Shown here piece by piece: positions 1 to 8,117 of a stretch of 8,215 bases of DNA. Both the position numbers and the translations under genes were made by a program. The notes beneath the pieces were generated by a model, which worked only from the letters and a program-made list of their open reading frames with translations, ran no database searches and was not told the DNA's origin. The stretch spans positions 1 to 8,215 of the forward strand of contig JBAYVQ010000039.1 in NCBI GenBank assembly GCA_041674565.1. The letters run 5' to 3'. Each line of letters starts with the position of its first letter. Within the stretch, counting starts at the first letter, position 1. Source of the DNA: CALMFT01 sp041674565 (GTDB lineage: Bacteria > Patescibacteriota > Gracilibacteria > Absconditabacterales > Absconditicoccaceae).

Positions 1-3000
1 CTCTCACCAGCTTCTCCTTCACTCTGCGGCGTCCATGAGGTCGCTACGCTTGGTATAGTCCATCACTATAGGTCCTGCCTTGGTAGGAAAGCTTACTGGT
101 GTGACGTGATTCATATAGTAATATTTTCCTTCATCCACTGCTCTTCCCATTGCCATACCTCCAGCGACGGATATTGCAGCGGTTGCCAAAAATGGTAGCC
201 CACTTCATCCAGTGAGTATGGTTACGCCAATGGTTCAGGCTATTATCAATAAAGTTTTCAAAAATGTATACAAAGCTTCCGAATCTCTAGTGTTTGCTCG
301 ATTGCTAAATACATCCGACCTTTGCTCATCAAAAATATTCAATTGTTTCTCTATCGCCTTAAACTTTAGTATGGTTGCTTCGTATGGACTCACAAATGGT
401 TGATAGGGGTCGATCTTGTATTTTTGGATATACATCCTAATGTGTGTGGCAGCAATGCTAAGTTGTTCTCGTCTGCTCTTGACTCCTGGCTGCGCATCAA
501 AAAAGAAAGTTCAGGTATTTTTTACTTCCTGTGCTAAAGTAGTGGTGAGAGATTCATCTCCATTTTTTCATGTGCCGTATAGTTCTAACATTCTTACGAG
601 AGGTTCTATTCTTCCTTTGGATTCTAAAAATATGCTTTCTGCTTGTTGCAAATAAGGATCATTATCTAATATAAGCTGACGTTGTTCTTGCGCTTTTGTG
701 GCTTCGCCGTATCACTGAACTGTGGCTCATGCCTCTACTCTATCCTCACGTCGTCTATACAAGAATGGATCTGCTGGATTTGAAAATGCGCGTCCGTGCG
801 GTGGTAAATCAATCAATCACATAGTTTGCTTTTCATCAATAGTTGCAAAATATACATTGGTGGGCATTCCACTTGGCTGATCACAAATACTATAGGGACC
901 ATAGCCTGTCCTTTGCGGTAAAAAAATAAGCTTTGCATTTGTTCCATTTCCATCTTTGAGCTTTTTCGCCCTTGCAAGTGTTGTTGGGTCTCACTCAAAC
1001 ACATTTTCTCGGTTGAGTAGATAAGAAAACGTCTGATCTGAAATATTTTCTACAACATAGGTGCCGTATCATGGTATAGTGAGTTTATGAAGTAAGCCAC
1101 ACAGCGCTTGCAGTTGTCTTTGGTGATACGATGGGCTACTTGGATCTTCTATGGTTATAGTATGTTCTCATTCCCCATACCTCATATTAACTGTCCTAGT
1201 GCGTAAACTAGGCTGTTTTCCTTGTGCTAAGAGATAACTGCTGACCTTTCACCAGTCATTATCAAATGTAGCAAGTACCTCGTCCGCGTCGCTCATAGTA
1301 GGTACATTGATATGCCTGAGCGGAGTGAATGGCTCTTTATTGGAAACTTGGTTGTATACATCGACTGTTCTGATGGTTTTAGTGACTAGCCCCACCTCGT
1401 TTTTAATTTCAAAGTTATTGTTATCTATTATTGTGTTCAATTTATCGATGGTTGGTGGTATGTTGCTCAAGCTTCCTCAACTTGTCATAAAAGATAATTG
1501 GTATTGCGGATCAATAGTTTTACCAAACCAACTGATGTCTCTGTGATACTGCAAACCAAATAGCTCTCATTTCTTCTGAGCCAATTCTACGTTGGTTTGG
1601 TGCAATTGTTGTTCTAGGGTACTCATTTGTCCATAGATAGTCTTGTATTTATCGAAAAGCGTTTTCTCTCTTGGATCGTCACTATTGAATGGTATCCTAG
1701 TGGGTATGATAAATGTGCCAAATGACGTAGGAGCTCCAAGTATTTGGTAGAGTCGATGCCGTGTACCATTGTTCTGTTTCAGTAATGCTGTTAGCTCTTG
1801 ATAGGCTTGCTCTGCTGCTTTTGCTTTTGCCTCCACATCTCATGTTTTTGCGCTGCTTGCGTTTTGTAGTGCGGTAACACTATTTTGCAATTTTTTGAGC
1901 TTTGCTTGAAACTCTACGCTTTCCCATAGATTGATAAGATAGTAGAGATATTTTCTGATCATAACTTCATCAGATTCAGGCTGTTCTTGTGTATTGGAAT
2001 CATTGAGTGATGCTGCGTTCGTGTCTTTGGGTAATGGCGGTAATAATTGTTCGTTGATGAGTTGGAATAAGTACTGCCTATAGTTGAAGTGTGCAGGTAC
2101 ATCTACTGACTTAGGATTGTTTATCTTATCAGGTGTGACTCTATCTTTGAGTGTGACTTGTAATCTCTTGATAGTACGATGTTTGTGAGCTAGTGTAATC
2201 ACTACGTCTCTTTGCTGATCTCGTTCAGGTAATACACTCAAATAATAAAAGATATCCTGAGGCATTACTTTTTTGCCATCTGTTGCCTCCTCATCAAAGA
2301 TCTCTTGCTCTTCCATAGCGTAAATATATCGGGTTATATCCAATATTTTTACTCTATCTTTATCAGCTATATCTTTACCAGAAATAGTCTTGAAAATATC
2401 TGGATAGCCCAAGCTATCTTTTTTGACTCTTTTGTAAGGGGCGGGTATATCTTTGGGACTAGACGATGGATGAGTCTGATTCCACTGCGCGATGTGCAGT
2501 GCTAGATCCAGTTGGATCATCTTTACTTCGCTGTCTCTGTAGCTTGGTTGTCATCAGTTTGCAGCATCAAGTTTCGTCTCGACCAGCGGCCCAGTAAATG
2601 TTTTTATCTTTGCCGATAGCTCTGCTCCAGCTCATTTATCCTCAATATTGGATCCCGCAAGATTGATTAAAAACCTTTGTAGTGTATTCGAGTGAATCGG
2701 ATCCAACATAATCCAAAAATTTCTTTCTTGTTCTTGTTTGTCCTCGGATAGGACGATGGTGTTCACTGCTTTTGCAAATGCCTCCTCTGATGTTGGCACT
2801 TCGTTTTTTTCATAATCAAGAAGCTTTTTTACTATTTCTTGAAGCTCTAAGCTTATCTTTTCCTCTGATCTTTTTTCTACGGGGAGCTCGCGTACTGGTT
2901 TTGGTTTATTGAACTCATCAAGTTTTTTTCTTTCTTGCACCTGTGTTTCCACCCTGTGTTTGCCGATTATTTCGCGTAAAACCCCAAGGTTCTTATCGGC

Positions 3001-3687
3001 TTCAGCCTTTGCTAACGATTCTTGTTTCTCTTTCTCTCTTTGTTTTTTATTTTTTGATGTATCGACCGCTCGTCGTGTTAGTGTAACTGGAAACAACGCA
3101 ATCCCTGCTGCAATCATCAGTGCGTCTTTGATGTCATCTCGTTCTACACTTGGTTTGAGTTTTTTTCATTGCAGCGCTGCTTGTAGTTCTTTGATGTGAG
3201 CTATCTTTGCTGGGTCACTGTTAGTCACTGCCATTTGTGCCAGTGTTGATTCGATAGTTTTTATGATGGTCCTATTGTAGGCATCCATGTAGCGCACTGT
3301 TTTTTTGTCTCACTTGTTAAGCATCGTACCCACGGCAATTACAATGTTCGCCTTTTCTCCTGGCTCAATACTGGCGCTTTTGGATAATACCTGCATAAAT
3401 GTTTCAAAATCCTTCCTTGGATCAACTTCTTGGTGCTCTATGGTTATTCCAGTTGTCTTGCTCTTTTCTTTCCTGGCTGATTTTGCCTTAGTGTTACTAT
3501 TTAATCCCTGCCTAAAAGTGTACCGCGCATCTCGAAGTGCTTTATGGCTTCCTTTGTAAGGTTCCAATATCTTTACGATATCATCATCAAAGTGCTCACT
3601 AGGCTCTGCATTCTCTTGGATGTATAGTTGTTCAAGTAACTCTTTGTATAAGCACAAAAATGGGTACCTGTTGCTGTGTTTTGTCAT
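1..3687 (-). CDS. Giant protein of unknown function, C-terminus beyond the window edge (UGA=Gly)
   Basis: I do not recognise this protein. On the minus strand the frame from the ATG at 3685-3687 has no TAA or TAG down to position 1, giving at least 1229 residues. It contains 21 TGA codons (low plus-strand positions 3310, 3166, 2632, 2554, 2551, 1840, 1567, 1477, 1249, 1168, 1069, 991, 817, 727, 712, 568, 511, 235, 205, 19, 4), so a standard-code reading splits it into fragments. There is no N-terminal signal peptide. A short hydrophobic stretch lies at about residues 187-205 (ALMIAAGIALFPVTL), followed by a Lys/Glu/Gln-rich, probably coiled-coil segment to about 300. Further helical, charged stretches lie at about 590-710. 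A glycine-rich hydrophobic region at about 1137-1175 could be one or two membrane helices. The start is uncertain: ATGs at 3733-3738 are also in frame after the TAA at 3754-3756, and no Shine-Dalgarno is obvious at either. Membrane-associated structural or surface roles are possible but unsupported. Confidence 0.85.
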
Positions 3688-3761
3688 GATAGTGGTGATA
3701 CTATATAATATATATCACTGTAATGGTATCCACATCATGTCAAAAAATCAAATTTATGACA
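3688..3761 (-). promoter_or_regulatory. lspA to giant-gene spacer with promoter-like elements
   Basis: This 74-base AT-rich gap separates the lspA stop from the ATG of the giant gene. On the minus strand it holds a perfect TTGACA at 3738-3743 and a TATATTATATA stretch at about 3702-3712. Their spacing of roughly 26-27 bases is too long for a normal sigma-70 promoter, so they may not work together. No terminator hairpin was found after lspA, so read-through into the giant gene is possible. If the alternative ATG at 3736-3738 is used, the gap shrinks to 23 bases and the TATA-like stretch becomes coding. Confidence 0.25.
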
Positions 3762-4178
3762 CTATTTATTGTGTTTTTTTCTATTTCAAATAAATTCGAA
3801 AATAACCAGATAGCATGCGCCTAGGGTGATACACACATCCGCAATGTTAAATACTGGTCCAAAGCCAAGCCAAATAAAATCTCTCACCCCTCCGAGTAAT
3901 ATCCTATCCACAAGATTCCCCAACGCTCAAGCTATCAACAATATCCCTATCCGGGGATGGATTGTTTTTTTATTCGTCAGCCGAGCCAATACTCAAATAA
4001 AAATGATGGTAATGATTTGCACCATCACTTGGTTAATGCTAATGCTAAAACTAATCCCAGTATTAAATGTCGCTTCAAATATACCAGGTAGTAACTCTAG
4101 ATTGAAAAAAAGGTATTTGGTAACAATATCTATCGCAAGTAGTGCGATGACGCTAGCAATAATCTTGAAATGAGACAT
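3762..4178 (-). CDS. lspA: Lipoprotein signal peptidase (signal peptidase II), UGA=Gly
   Basis: LspA is the membrane aspartyl protease that removes the signal peptide from prolipoproteins after lipidation of the lipobox cysteine. Read with UGA=Gly this is a complete 138-residue protein ending in TAG (3762-3764), slightly shorter than typical 150-170 residue homologues. Visible family motifs are the N-terminal D17-x3-K21 pair, FNTGISF at 38-44 (a variant of the usual NxGxAF), GNLVDR at about 87-92 with catalytic D91, and FNIAD at about 110-114 with catalytic D114. Four hydrophobic stretches fit the four-helix topology. TGA codons encode residues 62, 84 and 131; residue 84 lies just before the GNLVDR block. 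The standard code gives only the first 61 residues and loses both catalytic aspartates. It is divergent from mscL and lies upstream of the giant gene in the same direction. Its presence implies that this cell makes lipoproteins. Confidence 0.96.
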
Positions 4179-4238
4179 GCGATAAGTAGGTTGTTGATAG
4201 ATATATTGATAATCTGATTTATATGCTTATTTGTGATT
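4179..4238. promoter_or_regulatory. Divergent lspA/mscL intergenic region
   Basis: Sixty AT-rich bases separate the divergent starts of lspA and mscL and must hold both sets of upstream signals unless transcription enters from elsewhere. On the plus strand TTGATA at 4194-4199 and TTATAT at 4219-4224 resemble -35 and -10 boxes with a slightly long spacer. On the minus strand several TATA-like stretches occur. Neither start has a clear Shine-Dalgarno. Confidence 0.3.
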
Positions 4239-4526
4239 ATGTTTCAAGAATTTACAACATTCATTGTGCAATACAATGTTATCGGTTTGGCAGTGTGATT
4301 GGTGATCGGTGCTCAAGTAACTGCGCTTGCCAGTTCTTTTATTGATGATCTCGTGACTCCACTTATTCTTTCACCCATGTTTACCAAGATGAAAGTAGAC
4401 CACTTGGAAGAGTTGTCTTGGCATGGCGTATTGTATGGCAAACTCCTCAGTAACATTATCAAGTTTTTTGTTATCGCTGGTATTGTTTTTTTGCTGGTGC
4501 AAAATTTTGAAATACCCAAGAAATAA
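4239..4526 (+). CDS. mscL: Large-conductance mechanosensitive channel, minimal form (UGA=Gly)
   Basis: MscL is a homopentameric inner-membrane channel that opens under membrane tension and releases solutes during hypo-osmotic shock. From the ATG at 4239 the protein has 95 residues and ends in TAA. TM1 (about 13-43) carries the family core NVIGLAVGLVIGA, matching NVVDLAVGVIIGA of E. coli MscL; P41 matches the proline after TM1. TM2 (about 66-90) starts with the conserved YG pair and is rich in Ile, Phe and Val. Glycine 20 is a TGA codon (4296-4298) and aligns with E. coli Gly22, the pore-constriction glycine. Under the standard code the gene would start at 4299 with TM1 truncated. The periplasmic loop is short and the usual C-terminal cytoplasmic helix bundle is almost absent (E. 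coli MscL has 136 residues). The TM1 aspartate (E. coli Asp18) is replaced by Gly16. It converges with the ATPase gene, 11 bases between stops. Confidence 0.95.
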
Positions 4527-4537
4527 CTTTTATTCGT

Positions 4538-5806
4538 CTATCTTCTTTTCTTTTTCTTGGCCCCACTGCCTCCGCCAAATCATGCTCTCGAGAATGATCA
4601 TTCTTCCATAGACTCATCTACTTCCACATCAATACTGACTCCAAATTTTCTTTCTAATTCTTGCACAGTCTCTCATCCTTTTCAGATTATCGTTCATTTG
4701 TGAGAGGCAGCAGTGAGAAGTTTGATAGTGTGGGCTCAGACTACTTCGCACTTTACGGGAAATTTGAATATACCTGTCATGAGATCGCTGATTTTCTCGC
4801 CAGCCGCATCAAGCACGATGCTTTTTTTGGCATTATTGTCCATGATCTGATCCAATGGCATGACTACTACTTGTTCGCCAAATGTATAGATCTCATATTT
4901 TAGTTTATTTTCCAAAAAACTTGTGACTTCTATTACTGGTCTTGCTAGATCTGCTGACGCCATCCCAGAAGGCATTTTTACCACTTGTTTGAGTTGTAAG
5001 ATTTCTGTAATAGTTCCATTTTCGATATAGACTACCGTGTCGATCACCTGAGGTATGATACCCATCTCGATGGTCCCTATAAACCTTTGTACACTGTCCA
5101 CTGGTGCGGTAGCGTGGATCACTCAAATCAATCCTATTCCCGTAAGTCTCAAATCTTTAAACAATACAAAATCCTCCTGATTTCTTACTTCATCATATAC
5201 GGCCAAATCTGGTCTAGACAACAACAAGATATCTCTTATTTCGCTGTGGGGTGCGTAAGAAAATGAGTATTGTACCACTGCTTCATCTACGAGCAAGTCT
5301 CTTGGCGATTCTATAGTTTTGATGATCTTGTTGTCCGCCACATATAGCTCGATCAGAGCTTGGGCAAATGTTGTCTTGCCACTTCCTGGTGAGCCACTGA
5401 TAAGGATACCTTTAGCGTTGTATCTGAGTAGATTGATGATGTTGTCAGAGAATCCATAATCTGACATAGAGAGTTTTTTGACTGGCTTGACGATAGTTAC
5501 TTCCAATCCATCAGCAAGAGGCTCTGTTACGACCACGATCCTATACGGGCCAATCTGGATGACTTTGCTATACTTGCGATCTATCTCTACCCAACTGTTG
5601 GGTGTTTCTTTGGTTTCTACAATAAGCTCATTGACCATATGCTCCAACTCTTCTTTGGATACTATGTCCTTGCCCAAGATGGATTTCCATTCACCAGGTT
5701 TGCCTTTTTTCCACAAAGCAGGGCAGTTTGCCTTGAAGTGCACGGACATGGTATGCTCATCAAAATAGTGATCGAGTAGTGAATTGTTTCCTGAAACTGC
5801 TTGCAT
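4538..5806 (-). CDS. PilT/VirB11-type ATPase with C-terminal KH domain, PIN domain absent (UGA=Gly)
   Basis: Complete 422-residue protein ending in TAG. It resembles the PIN-PilT-KH ATPase family (COG1855-like, often annotated PINc/VapC family ATPase), best known from archaea; its cellular role is unsettled. The N-terminal part (about 10-110) contains DEHTMSVHFK and KGKPGEW, typical of the segment after the PIN domain. Walker A is GSPGSGKT at 138-145, Walker B is DLAVYDE at 200-206, and HATAP follows at 231-235. The block IIPQVIDTVVYIENG and the segment SADLARPVIEV...YEIYTFGEQVVV are characteristic of the family. The C-terminal KH domain has the loop IIGKGG at 373-378, then ELERKFGVSIDVEV and a Gly-rich basic tail ending AKKKKRR. 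Seven TGA codons encode Gly; six lie in the last 66 residues, including Gly375 and Gly378 of the KH loop. A standard-code reading loses the KH domain. The in-frame TAA at 5969-5971 leaves no room for a PIN domain. A nucleic-acid-binding ATPase is likely; pilus retraction is less so. Confidence 0.92.
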
Positions 5807-5929
5807 ACAAATAGCACAAGTATAAAAATATAATATAATCTGAAGGGTATCTTTTCTGATAAGAAAAGCAATATTGATGAATAATACAGGACCTGTCAGT
5901 CTGTTTTTGCCAAATACTAGGAAATAATA
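5807..5929. promoter_or_regulatory. Divergent ATPase/ftsW promoter region
   Basis: These 123 bases lie between divergent starts. On the plus strand two overlapping TATAAT boxes occur at 5829-5834 and 5834-5839, and on the minus strand the same stretch reads TATATT twice, about 20 bases upstream of the ATPase ATG. No good -35 box sits at a normal distance from either. The region also contains a 7-bp hairpin with a 4-base loop (arms 5851-5857 and 5862-5868) and the near-palindrome ACAGGACCTGT at 5886-5896, which could be an operator. This is the best place for shared control of the two genes, but it rests only on sequence shape. Confidence 0.4.
5919..5922 (+). promoter_or_regulatory. Shine-Dalgarno-like AGGA supporting the ftsW TTG start
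   Basis: AGGA lies seven bases before the TTG at 5930-5932 and directly after an in-frame TAG (5918-5920). No ATG is available in this frame before the conserved region, and the alternative GTG at 5993 has no such element, so this motif favours TTG. Confidence 0.4.
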
Positions 5930-7099
5930 TTGAGTATAAACAACAAAAAAATACCACTGCAGTATCAGATTATTTACTCATCAATACTACACGTGAATAT
6001 TTTTACTATAGGCTGATTATTGATTTTGTATGGTATTGTGGCGCTATTTAGTGTGTCGATACATGAGTCGTTTACTCTTACCTTGTGATGGGGTGATCCG
6101 AGTAATTATTTTTACTTTTTGAGACAATTGAGAAATATTGCGGTAGGTGTGGTTATTGCTCGATTTGTATACAAGACACCACTTGCTACTATTAGATCGC
6201 GAAGATACATCATTTTGGGAGTAGTGCTTGTAGTTACCTTACTACTTTTTTCACCACTGGGTATCGAACTCAATGGTGCGAGACTACGATTACAAGTTCC
6301 TGTCTTGGGTACTTTGCAACCAGGAGAATTCTTTAAACTTGGATTTGTCCTACTAGTATCTGATTGGCTCATTAGGAAAAAAGCACTGCTAAACTCCTTT
6401 GCTTGATTTATGTCGTTTGGTATTGTGACGGGGCTTTGTTACTTCTTGTTTTTGCTTTTGAGAGATAACGGGACTATTTTGATATTATGACTCGTTTCAC
6501 TCATACTGTACTGGTACTTGTGAGGCAAAAAAAGATACGTATTGATGCTGATAGGATGATGAATAATAGCCTGATTTTTGATCGTATCCCAGGTAAATTA
6601 TGTACGTGATAGATTTGAAGCGTTTATCAATCCCAACAGCGATCAGTGATGAACAAGATCTACCTGGCAGGTCAAAAATGCTCTGCTGGCAGTGGGTGGC
6701 TGAGGCCTGTGGGGCAAATGATATGGCAAGGGATTGCAAAAATTTGGTTATATACCAGAAGCACAGTCTGACTACATCTTTGCTGCGTATAGCGAGGAAG
6801 TAGGATTGATTGGGAATAGTATCCTGATAGGATTATATGTATGGTTGATACTGTTTTTCTTACTACAGCTCAAATATGTTAGAGACGATTACCTACGTGC
6901 GGTAGGGGTAGGTTGTATATCACTGATTGTTATCCAAGCTTTCATCAATATCTGAGTAAATATCAATATCCTACCATCTACTGGGCTCACACTACCGTTT
7001 ATTTCTTTTGGTGGTACGGCGATTATGGTAAACCTTATCGAGCTCGTACTCTTGCACAAGATACTTGTGGAAGGCAAGGGACTGAAGAAATTGTACTAA
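5930..7099 (+). CDS. ftsW: FtsW-type SEDS peptidoglycan glycosyltransferase (UGA=Gly)
   Basis: SEDS proteins are multi-span membrane enzymes that polymerise lipid II into glycan strands together with a class B penicillin-binding protein; FtsW acts at the division septum and RodA in elongation. Read with UGA=Gly this is a complete 389-residue protein ending in TAA. Visible motifs are NGARLRLQVPVLGTLQPGEF (115-134), GGGLWGKGYGKGLQKFGYIP (about 257-276), EAQSDYIFAAYSEEVG with Asp281 at the position of the conserved catalytic aspartate of SEDS enzymes, and ILPSTGLTLPFISFGGTA near the C-terminus. LWGKGYGKGLQK is closer to FtsW than RodA. Thirteen of about 45 glycines are TGA (6014, 6086, 6404, 6488, 6521, 6557, 6560, 6572, 6647, 6650, 6701, 6719, 6953), so a standard reading gives scraps. 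I chose the TTG start because of the AGGA before it; GTG at 5993 would remove 21 residues but keep TM1. The usual HTD is SD preceded by Gln. No partner PBP or mur gene is visible nearby. Confidence 0.94.
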
Positions 7100-7127
7100 G
7101 CTATATTTTCTGTTTGTGCGATATGAG

Positions 7128-7166
7128 AAGCCTGCCAAGTGAACCTGGCAGGCTTTCATGTTTTTT
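7128..7166 (+). terminator. Rho-independent terminator after ftsW
   Basis: A perfect 10-bp stem (AAGCCTGCCA at 7128-7137 with TGGCAGGCTT at 7146-7155) encloses an 8-base loop and is followed after five bases by TTTTTT at 7161-7166. It begins 28 bases after the ftsW TAA. The T run is on the plus strand, so it fits ftsW best. The convergent gene at 7200-8117 would also pass through the stem but lacks a T run on its side. Confidence 0.75.
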
Positions 7167-7199
7167 AGATCGCGGCATGTGCGATTCATTTGGATCGAA

Positions 7200-8117
7200 T
7201 TACTTCGGAATGATCGCATTCAGCTCGTCACAGGCCAGGATGACCTGCTTAAGGAACCGTTTCGGCCCCGTAATTGACGAGTAATCTTTCGAAATTCGAC
7301 GGGTGAGTAGCAGGAGGTCCATGGGATAGATATCAAGATACCATACCCGATATACATCATCACCCTCTGGTAATGCGGCTATCAGTCCTTTTGAAAGAAG
7401 CCATGTTTGGGTTTTGCTTGCTCTCCGACCTTTTTCTGACGTCTCGTTGAGGTAGCTTTGAAGCGTGCTATCGGGCAATGCAACCAGTGCCTGTGCAAGT
7501 TTTTTGTACTGGCGCAGGATTTGGCGCTGTGCAGTCCAGTAATTTTTGCTGCTCCAGGAAGCAAGATTTTGTTCAATACTGATCGAATCCGCTTTCCATT
7601 TTTGAATCCGTTTGATTTGTAAGTGGTAAGCGCTGTCAGCCGTGGGCGGATCTTCATCCCAATGCCATCCTTTCTCCAGCCACCTTTCCCGTGCCCTTTC
7701 GGGTGACAAGAGATGTGATTTGCGCCAACTGGCATTTGGCAGCAGAGCGTTCCGATGCCATGCGATCAAACTGTCCTGGAACATTCGTACAGCCAGGGGA
7801 CCGTAACTTTTGATTGCTTCATGCAACAACCAAGGGTTCTGGGCGGCAAGCGAACGCCAGCCAGTTTTGTAGGTCGCAGGAGTACCGCTCCCAGCTTGCT
7901 CTTCTTCAGCGATATTGACGTGAACATTGATGTAGAGCAGATCACCCAGTTGGAGGGGTTCAGGGTTCGTAGTCCAATTTAGATGGTATTGCGTTGCCTT
8001 GGATACGGCGGTCTCCACCTGAGCGAGGGTGTATAAGTGGGCTTTGTAAAAACCCATACAAATCGCCGCCAAGCAGATGGCAGCAGCGAAGCTAAAGAAC
8101 GTTTTTTTCATAATCAT
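7200..8117 (-). CDS. Unknown protein with hydrophobic N-terminus; GC-rich, no TGA codons
   Basis: I do not recognise this 305-residue protein, which ends in TAA. Its start MIMKKTFFSFAAAICLAAIC has two or three lysines followed by a hydrophobic stretch to about residue 23, fitting a signal peptide or membrane anchor; no good lipobox precedes either cysteine. The ATG at 8109-8111 (MKK) is an equally good start. The mature part is rich in Trp, Leu, Arg and Lys and probably mostly helical, with WLEKGWHWDEDPP near 146-158 and a basic segment after it. All of its 11 glycines use GGN codons, unlike every neighbour. Hand counts of two 60-base rows (from 7681 and 7801) give 55% and 53% GC, against 38% and 33% for rows in ftsW (6181) and the giant gene (2221). 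An A-rich leader without Shine-Dalgarno precedes the start, a style common in Bacteroidota. It may be transferred DNA or belong to another genome joined in assembly. Confidence 0.8.
   Translation of the reverse strand: MIMKKTFFSFAAAICLAAICMGFYKAHLYTLAQVETAVSKATQYHLNWTTNPEPLQLGDLLYINVHVNIAEEEQAGSGTPATYKTGWRSLAAQNPWLLHEAIKSYGPLAVRMFQDSLIAWHRNALLPNASWRKSHLLSPERARERWLEKGWHWDEDPPTADSAYHLQIKRIQKWKADSISIEQNLASWSSKNYWTAQRQILRQYKKLAQALVALPDSTLQSYLNETSEKGRRASKTQTWLLSKGLIAALPEGDDVYRVWYLDIYPMDLLLLTRRISKDYSSITGPKRFLKQVILACDELNAIIPK

Noticed and set aside
813..1004. Minus-strand 63-residue frame
   Set aside because: It lies in another frame inside the giant gene and has no recognisable features.
1840..2520. 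Stand-alone 226-residue hypothetical protein on the minus strand
   Set aside because: It is an internal piece of the giant frame; its stop is a TGA read as Gly and sense codons continue on both sides in the same frame.
2909..3199. Plus-strand 96-residue Ser/Phe/Cys-rich frame
   Set aside because: It is the antisense shadow of the Lys/Glu-rich coiled-coil segment of the giant protein.
3826..4173. Plus-strand 115-residue frame
   Set aside because: It is antisense to lspA, whose catalytic motifs are clear on the minus strand.
3762..4178. lspA, mscL and ftsW as decayed pseudogenes
   Set aside because: The only interruptions are TGA codons, with no frameshifts and no internal TAA or TAG, and the interruptions sit on conserved glycines. 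This is recoding, not decay.
4527..4560. Terminator between mscL and the ATPase gene
   Set aside because: Only 11 bases separate the stops, and the following T-rich stretch has no adjacent hairpin stem that I can pair.
5807..5968. N-terminal extension of the ATPase encoding a PIN domain
   Set aside because: The frame is open for only about 54 codons before TAA, has no ATG, and reads as low-complexity AT-rich residues with no acidic PIN motif.
7382..7735. Minus-strand 117-residue frame
   Set aside because: It overlaps the longer 305-residue frame, which has a signal-type N-terminus and more natural composition.
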